From NCBI GenBank assembly GCA_013359265.1, contig JABWCD010000016.1:62001-126000 (forward strand): a stretch of 64,000 nt of DNA, written 5' to 3'. Made by a program: the position numbers and the translations under genes. The DNA comes from Candidatus Hydrogenedentota bacterium (lineage in GTDB: Bacteria > Hydrogenedentota > Hydrogenedentia > Hydrogenedentales > SLHB01). Of this stretch, positions 44,533 to 51,256 are shown piece after piece. The notes beneath the pieces were generated by a model, which saw only the letters and a program-made list of their open reading frames with translations, was not told the DNA's origin and made no database searches. How positions within the stretch are numbered: position 1 is the first letter of the stretch; every line of letters starts with the position of its first letter.

Positions 44533-46764
44533 ATGCCGTCTCGAACGAATCCGGAGGAAGCCGTTCCCGCGGAGTGGAACGAGGGCGACGTCATTCTCGG
44601 GGTGTACGAGGTGAAGCGGCTGCTGGGGCGGGGCGGCATGGGCAGCGTGTACCAGGTACACCACCGCGGGTGGGACATGGACCTCGCGGTGAAGTGGCCG
44701 AAGCCGGAGGCCATCATTGCGCGGCGCGGCGCGGACCTGTTCGAGCGCGAGTGCGAGACGTGGGTCAACCTCGGCCTGCACCCGAACATCACGACGTGTT
44801 ATTACGTGCGGCGTCTGGGCGGTATCCCGCGGGTGTTTGCGGAGTTCGTAGCCGGCGGCAATCTCTCGTTCTGGGTCCGGCACGGAAAACTGTACGCGGG
44901 GACGAGCGCACTCGAGCGGATGCTCGATATTCTCATTCAGATCGCATGGGGACTGCGGTACGCGCATTCGCAGGGGATCGTTCATCTCGATATCAAAAGC
45001 GCGAACGTATTGATGACGCCTGACGGCTCGGCGAAAGTCACGGACTTTGGGCTTGCGCGCGCGCTTCACGTGGCGACGGCGCCGGAGGACGGCGAGCAGT
45101 CTAAGCGCGGCGGACCGCGGGGGACGCCGGTCTACAACTCGCCCGAGCAGGCGAATCGCGAGCCGCTGACGTTGGCGACGGACATTTGGAGCTGGGCGGT
45201 CGTCGCGCTGGAACTGTTCGTGGGCGATGTGACGTGGATGGCGGGGCCCGCCGCGTTGCAGGCGCTCGATGGGTACCTCGAACTCGGCCCGGAATCGTCG
45301 CGCATACCCGCGATGCCGGAGCGTATGGTCGCGCTGTTGCGCCGGTGCTTCGACGAATCGCCGGCGAAGCGCCCGACAAGTATGGCGGAGGTTATCGCGG
45401 AATTGTTGAAGGTCTACGAGGATGCGCTCGGTTTTCCCTACGCGCGGAAACAGCCCGAAGCGCAGGAGACTTCGGCGGAGCGACTGAACAACCGCGCGGT
45501 TTCGCTGATGGACCTTGGGAAGAAAGCGGAAGCCATCGACACGTGGGAGCGCGCATTGCGTTTCGAGCCGGCGCAGGCGGAGGCGATTTACAACCTTGCG
45601 CTGGCGCGCTGGCGGTCGGGGGCGACGACCGACCAGTCGATTATGCGCGCGCTGCGCGACCTGTGCCGGTCGCGTCCGACGGATTGGACGGCGATCTACA
45701 TGTTTGCGCAGGTGCGGTTGGAGCGGGGCGATTTCGATGGCGCACTAAAGATGCTGCGGCTAATCAAGGGCAGCGCGACAGACGGTCACGAAGTGCGCAC
45801 GGCGTGGAATGAGGCGGAGGCAAACCTCGACAAAGCGCGGCGGCTGGTCAGGGAATTCGGCAACGACGTGACCGATGTGTCCGCGCTGTGCCTGAGTGGC
45901 GACGGTCATATCGCGCTTACCGCAAGCGCGCCCGAGAAGGGCGACGGGTGCGTGACTGTGTGGGACGCCACAACCGGGGAAGTGCGCGGGACGATCGGAG
46001 GGCATCAGGGAGGCGTGCGGTGCGTGGCCTTGAGCGCGGACGGCATCCACGTGCTGACCGGCGGCGCGGACGGCACGGCGCGGTTGTCCGAACTGGCGAC
46101 GGGCGATTGCGCGGGCGTCTTGCGCGGGCACCAGGGTCCGGTGAATGCGGTGATGTTCAGCGACGACGGACGGCTCATGTTCACCGGTGGCGCTGACGGC
46201 GTCGTGCGCGCGTGGGACCGCGCGACGGGCGAGAAGCGGGGAAAATTTGTCGGGCACAAACGCGAGATCAAGGCGCTGTGTTACGGCGCGCATGGGCAGT
46301 CGTTTCTCAGTTCCGGCGCGGACAACGCGTTGATTCATTGGGACCTCAAGCAGGGCACGCAACTTGGCGCGATCCACAGCTTTCAGTCGCCCTTGCTGTC
46401 CGTGGCGGTGAGCAATGATCGGCGTTATCTGCTGGCCGGCACCGCGGATGGCTTTCTCGAGTACCTCGATCTGAACTCCGGCAAACGCCTCGGTCGGCGG
46501 CGCGGCCACAGTGAACCGGTGACGGCGGTGTGCCTGAGCAAGCGTGGGCAGTTCGCGCTAACCGGCGGGCACAAAGGAAAAGTGCGGCTATGGGAGACGT
46601 CGGGCCATCGCTGCCTTTTTACCTATAAGGCCTACGCCCCGGTTGCCATCAGCGCGGACGGACAACTCGCCCTGACGATCGGCGAAAAAGGCGGCCTCAA
46701 ACTTTGGTTCGTCGGTTTTGAGATGCCCATCCACCATGCGCCGCTGATGGTGTGCCGGGCGTAA
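44533..46764 (+). CDS. Ser/Thr protein kinase with TPR and WD40 domains
   Basis: A 743-residue protein. Residues about 25-290 form a Hanks-type kinase: LLGRGGMGSVYQVHHRG, Lys54 in LAVKWPK, HLDIKSANVL with catalytic Asp153, DFG at Asp171 and GTPVYNSPEQANREP as activation segment. Residues about 315-400 hold TPR units (NRAVSLMDLGKKAEAIDTWE, then RALRFEPAQAEAIYNLALAR). From about 450 a WD40 propeller follows with repeats ending in (V/L)WD or similar (VTVWDATTGEVRGTIGGHQG, VRAWDRATGEKRGKFVGHKR, VRLWETSGHRCLFTY). No membrane helix is seen, so it is soluble. TPR and WD40 parts probably recruit substrates. All catalytic residues are intact. A GAAGGG site precedes the ATG. Confidence 0.92.
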   Translation: MPSRTNPEEAVPAEWNEGDVILGVYEVKRLLGRGGMGSVYQVHHRGWDMDLAVKWPKPEAIIARRGADLFERECETWVNLGLHPNITTCYYVRRLGGIPRVFAEFVAGGNLSFWVRHGKLYAGTSALERMLDILIQIAWGLRYAHSQGIVHLDIKSANVLMTPDGSAKVTDFGLARALHVATAPEDGEQSKRGGPRGTPVYNSPEQANREPLTLATDIWSWAVVALELFVGDVTWMAGPAALQALDGYLELGPESSRIPAMPERMVALLRRCFDESPAKRPTSMAEVIAELLKVYEDALGFPYARKQPEAQETSAERLNNRAVSLMDLGKKAEAIDTWERALRFEPAQAEAIYNLALARWRSGATTDQSIMRALRDLCRSRPTDWTAIYMFAQVRLERGDFDGALKMLRLIKGSATDGHEVRTAWNEAEANLDKARRLVREFGNDVTDVSALCLSGDGHIALTASAPEKGDGCVTVWDATTGEVRGTIGGHQGGVRCVALSADGIHVLTGGADGTARLSELATGDCAGVLRGHQGPVNAVMFSDDGRLMFTGGADGVVRAWDRATGEKRGKFVGHKREIKALCYGAHGQSFLSSGADNALIHWDLKQGTQLGAIHSFQSPLLSVAVSNDRRYLLAGTADGFLEYLDLNSGKRLGRRRGHSEPVTAVCLSKRGQFALTGGHKGKVRLWETSGHRCLFTYKAYAPVAISADGQLALTIGEKGGLKLWFVGFEMPIHHAPLMVCRA

Positions 46765-46806
46765 GCCGTTCGACCCGGCCGCGGACCCAGTGTCAACGCG
46801 CGAGAA

Positions 46807-46837
46807 GGACCGCCGGACGAAACGCATCCGGCGGTCC
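46807..46837. terminator. Perfect GC hairpin between convergent genes
   Basis: Arms GGACCGCCGGA and TCCGGCGGTCC (11 bases, perfect) with a 9-base loop lie between the kinase and DinB stops. There is no U-tract on either side, so it is a possible rather than proven two-way terminator. Confidence 0.5.
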
Positions 46838-46861
46838 GTGCCTGAATTCGCTTGTGTCGTA

Positions 46862-47362
46862 TCAAGCGTTTGCGAGCAGATTCATTTGTCCTCGATGGTA
46901 GGTATCGTGTGTCACCATCGTACTCAATACACCCTCGAAGGACTTGAAGAATTCTTCAAATCCGGGCGGGGTTTGGCCTTTCATTCCGCCCGCGAGGTCT
47001 TCGTCCTTGATGCTCTTCAATTTCTCCATCGTTGTCGCCGCGACGCGTTCGTACTGGGCGACCACGTCGTCCCACGCAGGATAGGCTGATGCGTCCGGCG
47101 TAACGGGCGCGCCCCCGATCATGCCCGGCGCGAACACTTTGCGGTATTGTTCCGGCAGCGTCAGATCGCCGCCGAGCAGCACTCCGTTTAGGATGGTGTC
47201 CGTGGCGAACGCGAGATGTCCCATCAACCATAGCGGGTGCGCCTTGCCGTCTTTGGTTTGCGTCAATCGCTTTTCCACCGGGACGTTAGCCGCCGCCTTT
47301 GTCGTGGCGGAGAACGTGGATTCGTACAGCTTTTCGAAGACTTCAATCTTTGTCCGGCCCAT
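46862..47362 (-). CDS. DinB-family protein (paralogue A)
   Basis: A 166-residue four-helix-bundle protein beginning MGRTKIEVFEKLYESTF. The metal-binding His residues of DinB proteins sit in LWLMGHLAFATD and at the end in THDTYHRGQMNLL. It is closely similar to the next gene upstream (47414-47914): both share KAHPLWLMGHLA, DASAYPAWDDV and FFKSFEGVLS-type blocks, so they arose by tandem duplication. The ATG at 47362 gives the same length as the paralogue and has a GAGGG site. DinB/YfiT proteins are metal-binding; several act as thiol-dependent transferases. The exact reaction is unknown. It is the last gene of a minus-strand operon with a TetR regulator. Confidence 0.82.
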   Translation of the reverse strand: MGRTKIEVFEKLYESTFSATTKAAANVPVEKRLTQTKDGKAHPLWLMGHLAFATDTILNGVLLGGDLTLPEQYRKVFAPGMIGGAPVTPDASAYPAWDDVVAQYERVAATTMEKLKSIKDEDLAGGMKGQTPPGFEEFFKSFEGVLSTMVTHDTYHRGQMNLLANA

Positions 47363-47413
47363 ACTTTCAGCCCTCATGTGTTGTGCTGAGCGCGCTCAGC
47401 CCTTGCAGCCCTT

Positions 47414-47914
47414 CTATAGCTTCGCGAGCAGCGCAAGCTGTCCGCGGTGATACGCATCGTGTTGCAGCATGAAACTCAACAGCCCTTCGAACGACTTGAT
47501 GAACTTCTCGAACCCGCGCGGCGCCACGCCCTTGATGTCGCCAGCGAGGTCCGTGTCGTTCGACGCAGCCATGCGTTCGAGCGCGTGCGACGACACGCGC
47601 CTGTATTCTGCGAGCACGTCGTCCCACGCGGGGTAGGCCGATGCGTCCGGACTGATTGGCCCGCCGCCCATGAAATGCGGGGCAAACAACTTGCCGTACG
47701 CATCGGGAAGGGTCATTGGCGCACCGAACAGCACCGAGTTCAGCATGGTGTCCGCTTCAAGCGCGAGGTGCCCCATCAGCCACAGCGGGTGCGCCTTGTT
47801 CGGCGCGGCCTGGCGCAGGCGCTTTTCGGCGTTCACTTTTTCCGCGGCGCGCGCGGTTTGGCGAAATGCCTCGGCGTATTGCTTCTCGTAGACTTCCATT
47901 TTGGTCCGGCTCAT
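47414..47914 (-). CDS. DinB-family protein (paralogue B)
   Basis: A 166-residue protein beginning MSRTKMEVYEKQYAEAFRQT. It shows the DinB pattern with His in LWLMGHLALEAD and the C-terminal QHDAYHRGQLALLAKL, which provide the metal site. It aligns along its whole length with the downstream DinB gene. It differs mainly in the loops (GAPMTLPDAYGKLFAPHFMG versus GGDLTLPEQYRKVFAPGMIG). It is the third gene of the operon DinB-TetR-DinB-DinB. The role could be detoxification of a reactive compound sensed by TetR; this is inference from context. Confidence 0.82.
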   Translation of the reverse strand: MSRTKMEVYEKQYAEAFRQTARAAEKVNAEKRLRQAAPNKAHPLWLMGHLALEADTMLNSVLFGAPMTLPDAYGKLFAPHFMGGGPISPDASAYPAWDDVLAEYRRVSSHALERMAASNDTDLAGDIKGVAPRGFEKFIKSFEGLLSFMLQHDAYHRGQLALLAKL

Positions 47915-47969
47915 GGATGCACCTCTCCCGGCAGATAGTTTGTCCCAATCGCACCGATTGCGCGGCCTA

Positions 47970-48614
47970 TCACCGTACGGCCGCGTCCAGAATCGCCTTG
48001 CCCTTGTCCGTTGCGAGGGCGCGCAGCCGCTCCCGCACGGAAATTCTTGCCCGCTCGAATGCGTCGTCCTGTTTCAATAATTGTGACGCCCAGTTTGCCT
48101 GCTGCTCGAAGGCGTGAATCTCGAACGCCAGTTGTATTTCGTCGACATCGGGCAGCAGGTGGCCGCGCTCCTTTGCAAGCACGATTTGGCGCTGAATCCA
48201 CTCGAGCCATTGCTTGCTGGCGAGGACGAGGCGATCGCGCACCGCGCCGGGGCGTCCGTCGAATTCCGCGGACACGGCGTAGAAGAAACAGCCGCCCTGA
48301 TCGCGCGCGCACTCCGTCAGCGAAATCCAGTCCATGATGACTTGCAGCAGCCGCGGCAGGCCGCGTTCGGTTTGTTCGGCCGGGGCGAGCACGCGCTTGG
48401 TGAACCGCGCCAGCGCGGCGTCGAACGTGGCGAGCTGCAATTCTTCTTTCGATCCGAAGTGCGCGAAGAGTCCCGCTTTGCTCATGCCTACTTCCTTGGC
48501 GAGGGCGCCGATGCTGAGGCCTTCCAGCCCGACCTTGCGCGCCATTGCGACGGCAACTTCGAGTATGCGTTCGCGCGACGATTTTGATTCAACGTTCGTG
48601 TCCGCGGTGCTCAT
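47970..48614 (-). CDS. TetR/AcrR-family transcriptional regulator
   Basis: A 214-residue regulator. The N-terminal helix-turn-helix reads SSRERILEVAVAMARKVGLE then GLSIGALAKEVGMSKAGLFAHF, the standard TetR DNA-binding domain (about residues 12-60). The C-terminal ligand domain includes CARDQGGCFFYAVSAEFDG with two Cys residues and ASKQWLEWIQRQIVLAKERG. It lies 12 bases behind a DinB gene, so both are probably on one transcript. A paired palindrome-like site at 49258-49305, upstream of the operon, is a candidate target for autorepression. The ligand is unknown. Confidence 0.9.
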   Translation of the reverse strand: MSTADTNVESKSSRERILEVAVAMARKVGLEGLSIGALAKEVGMSKAGLFAHFGSKEELQLATFDAALARFTKRVLAPAEQTERGLPRLLQVIMDWISLTECARDQGGCFFYAVSAEFDGRPGAVRDRLVLASKQWLEWIQRQIVLAKERGHLLPDVDEIQLAFEIHAFEQQANWASQLLKQDDAFERARISVRERLRALATDKGKAILDAAVR

Positions 48615-48626
48615 GGGGTGTCGTTA

Positions 48627-49232
48627 CTATCCTTCGGATTGAACCGCGGCAATCGTGCGTTTGATTTGTTCGATGTGCTCGATCGTGTGGACGCGAAAGG
48701 CCTGCGCGTAAGCCTTCCAGTCAAGTTCGTACGTCCACGCTCTCGGCGCGGGCTTTCCGTTCTCGTCGGGTACTTTTACCACCATCACGACCGGCGCTTT
48801 CACGTGCAGCGATGTGGCCTCGTCCGCACGGCCTATTGCATCGAGAAAATCTTCGTGCATGCGGTGAAGCCGGTCGGTCAGGGACTGCCACGACGCGGCG
48901 AACGGATTATTCGAGGTTAGTCCCGGCGGAATGGGTTCGGTTTCGGGGCGTTTACCCGCCGTCAAACCGCGCAGCTCGATTACCGCGCGCTCGTGCGTCT
49001 CGACAAGATGATCGAGCACTTCGTGAATCGTCCACGCGCCCTCGCGCGGGGCCACTTGGCGCAGGCCGGCGGGTACCTCCGAGAGCGTGGCCTCGAGTTT
49101 TGCGAAGGTCGACGCTACCTGCTCGCGGATGCGGGCGATTGGCGCGACGGTGCCGCGCAGCCGCAGATAGTCCATCGCACGCACCTGTTCGGGATACAGG
49201 CTCGTAATGTCCAGTTCCAGGGCAGTTGTCAT
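48627..49232 (-). CDS. DinB-family protein (DinB_2 type)
   Basis: A 201-residue DinB-like four-helix protein. The first His ligand is in EGAWTIHEVLDHLVETHERA and the last in AYAQAFRVHTIEHIEQIKRT. It differs from the two downstream DinB paralogues: it is longer, with an insertion RAWTYELDWKAYAQAFRVHT and a ~20-residue N-terminal extension. The DinB_2 branch includes damage-inducible and mycothiol- or bacillithiol-dependent enzymes. It is the first gene of the operon, 12 bases before the TetR gene, with a GAGG site before its ATG. The upstream paired repeat fits TetR control. Confidence 0.78.
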   Translation of the reverse strand: MTTALELDITSLYPEQVRAMDYLRLRGTVAPIARIREQVASTFAKLEATLSEVPAGLRQVAPREGAWTIHEVLDHLVETHERAVIELRGLTAGKRPETEPIPPGLTSNNPFAASWQSLTDRLHRMHEDFLDAIGRADEATSLHVKAPVVMVVKVPDENGKPAPRAWTYELDWKAYAQAFRVHTIEHIEQIKRTIAAVQSEG

Positions 49233-49257
49233 TGGGTGTTGCCTCGTTCGGCCGCAT

Positions 49258-49305
49258 AACGAACGACCGTTTACGTAGGATTAGTCTACATTACGACCGT
49301 TCGTT
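49258..49305. promoter_or_regulatory. Candidate TetR operator region
   Basis: Outer arms AACGAACG (49258-49265) and CGTTCGTT (49298-49305) form an inverted repeat. Inside them ACGACCGTT occurs twice as a direct repeat, 30 bases apart (49263-49271, 49293-49301), and GTAG/CTAC flank the centre. It lies between the DinB/TetR operon and the divergent RNA methyltransferase gene. The assignment to TetR is inferred from position. Confidence 0.55.
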
Positions 49306-49373
49306 TGTCAAGAGGCTCGGGCGTTGGTACCGTTTCTGGCGCGGAGGCAACCGTATCTCGTACACTTCTCGGA

Positions 49374-50519
49374 ATGGCTACCCTTGAAATCACGAGCCTT
49401 GCGCACGGCGGCTACGGCGTCGGCAGGGTCGACGGACAAGTCTGGTTCGTCGCTTATGGTCTGCCCGGCGATCGTGTAAATGTCACCGAGACCCGGCGCT
49501 CGAAGGGCGTCGTGTGGGGCCGGATCGAGGCGATCGAAAGCCCCTCGCCACTCCGGACAGCGCCCATGTGCCCGGTGTTCGGGACGTGCGGCGCATGTAC
49601 CTGGCTCCACTTCGCATACCCGGCGCAGTTGGAATGGAAGGAACGCATTGTTCTCGACACGCTGAAGCGGTTGGGAGGCGTCGTTCCGCAAGAATTTGCG
49701 CGGGTCGAGGACGCGGACCTGCGTCTCGGCTACCGGACCCGCGCCGAGTTTCACGGTGACGGTTGGAGGCGGGGGTTCTACGCGGAAGGTTCGCACGACA
49801 TTGTGGATATTACGCAGTGCCCGCTGTGCCACCCGAAATTGAACGAGGCACTTGCGCGGCTGCGCGAGGCAAGCGTGCCCGGCACGGTCGAAGTCACGAT
49901 CAACCCCGAGGGCGAGGACGTCCTGTTTTGGACCGCGAAGCCGAACCGTCGATTGTCGAAGGTGTTTCCGGAGGCGCAATCATTTGCGTCCGACGATGAG
50001 CGGTCTACGTTTTTTTTCGATGGTGCGCCAGTTGTGAATGGAACATTCAGTCAATCGAGTTTGCTGCTCAATCGTACGCTTCGCAAGCAGGTACACGATG
50101 CACTGGCGGGCGCGGGCAGCGTTCTCGATCTATTCTGCGGCACGGGGAATTTCACGTTGGGGTTGGATGCGGAGGTGGTCGGCGTCGATCACAATCGCGC
50201 CAGCGTCGGCGCTGCGCAGGCGATCGGAACGCACGACTACCGGGTTGGAAGTACCGCTGACATTAACCGCGCCATAGGCGAGAAATCGTGGGACGCGATT
50301 GTGCTTGACCCGCCGCGGACCGGCGCGCGCGACATCGTGCAACGGCTGGCGGAATGCGGGGCCGGCAATATTGTCTACGTTTCGTGCGATCCCGCCACGC
50401 TCGCGCGCGACGCGAAGGCGCTCGTCACGAGCGGGTGGACGATGCAGCGCGCGGCGATCGTGGACATGTTCCCGCACACTGCGCACATCGAGACGGTGGG
50501 CGTTTTCGCCAGGGTGTAG
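49374..50519 (+). CDS. Class I RNA uridine-C5 methyltransferase (TrmA/RumA family)
   Basis: A 381-residue enzyme counted from the ATG at 49374; longer frames exist but overlap the divergent regulatory region. The N-terminal TRAM-like part reads EITSLAHGGYGVGRVDGQVW. A 4Fe-4S cluster is suggested by Cys66, Cys72, Cys75 (CPVFGTCGAC) and Cys149 or Cys152 (ITQCPLCHP). The methyltransferase domain shows DLFCGTGNFTLGLD (SAM), VLDPPRTGA and VYVSCDPATLARD with catalytic Cys338; HTAHIETV supplies the base Glu373. It methylates uridine at C5 in rRNA or tRNA. Which site cannot be told, so no rlm or trm symbol is given. Confidence 0.88.
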   Translation: MATLEITSLAHGGYGVGRVDGQVWFVAYGLPGDRVNVTETRRSKGVVWGRIEAIESPSPLRTAPMCPVFGTCGACTWLHFAYPAQLEWKERIVLDTLKRLGGVVPQEFARVEDADLRLGYRTRAEFHGDGWRRGFYAEGSHDIVDITQCPLCHPKLNEALARLREASVPGTVEVTINPEGEDVLFWTAKPNRRLSKVFPEAQSFASDDERSTFFFDGAPVVNGTFSQSSLLLNRTLRKQVHDALAGAGSVLDLFCGTGNFTLGLDAEVVGVDHNRASVGAAQAIGTHDYRVGSTADINRAIGEKSWDAIVLDPPRTGARDIVQRLAECGAGNIVYVSCDPATLARDAKALVTSGWTMQRAAIVDMFPHTAHIETVGVFARV

Positions 50520-50677
50520 GGGACCGGTCTCGAAAAGCTCCGCGCCGATAAACGAAGTGGGCGCGGTTTCCTGGCACGAATTGACTGAGCGCGCCAAACG
50601 CTTTCTCGTGAGCATTTCTCACCCCACCGAAGGATAGTACTTCCACTGCGACCTCGTGGGGCGGTGAGAAATGCGGA

Positions 50678-51256
50678 CTATTCGGCCGTGTAGGCGGCGT
50701 AAATCGCCGGATAATCCTCGCGCGCCCATTTTTCGAACGGTTTCGATTCGTCGTACAGATCGAGCAGTGCCCCAATTGGCGCGTCCATGAAGAAAATGCC
50801 GAATTCCTCGCGCGCTTCTTCGACGCTGTCGCCGCGCAACAACCGGTAGACGGCGGATGCCACCGCCGCGCGGTGAACGCCCGCCTGGCAGTGGACGAGA
50901 ATAGGGCGGGGTTCGGAATTGATCCAATCGATCAGTTGCAGCAGCGACTCGGGAGTTGGGATGCGGCGCATCGTCCAGGAAAGATCGTGATGCGCGACGT
51001 CGTTCTGCTCGCATACGGCGACCTCACACGAATACCACGACTCGTCCGGGTTTTCGCCGCGCAGGTTCACGACGGTTTTGATTTCTTTCCAGCCGATTGC
51101 GGCGTCCAACTCGATACCGTACATCTGGCCGGATCGGTAGAACTGACCCGGCTCGACAGTTTGAAGGTTGCTGCGAAGAATGGAGCAGGATTGTGTGCCT
51201 GCAATCACAGCCAGCGCAAAAACGACTGGAATTGTGCGTGCTATACTTCGGGCCAT
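50678..51256 (-). CDS. Dual-specificity-type (CX5R) phosphatase, exported
   Basis: A 192-residue protein. The start MARSIARTIPVVFALAVIAG gives a signal-peptide-like region ending near TQSCS (Cys24 might be lipidated). The phosphatase signature is ILVHCQAGVHRAAVASAVYR with nucleophile Cys123 and Arg129. The upstream block VNLRGENPDESWYSCE resembles the tyrosine-phosphatase loop of DUF442/DSP-like proteins, and a possible acid is in HHDLSWTM. The substrate could be phosphoprotein or another phosphate ester in the envelope. Its start overlaps the start of the divergent PIG-L-type gene on the same CATG, so at least one of the two starts may be wrong. Confidence 0.78.
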   Translation of the reverse strand: MARSIARTIPVVFALAVIAGTQSCSILRSNLQTVEPGQFYRSGQMYGIELDAAIGWKEIKTVVNLRGENPDESWYSCEVAVCEQNDVAHHDLSWTMRRIPTPESLLQLIDWINSEPRPILVHCQAGVHRAAVASAVYRLLRGDSVEEAREEFGIFFMDAPIGALLDLYDESKPFEKWAREDYPAIYAAYTAE

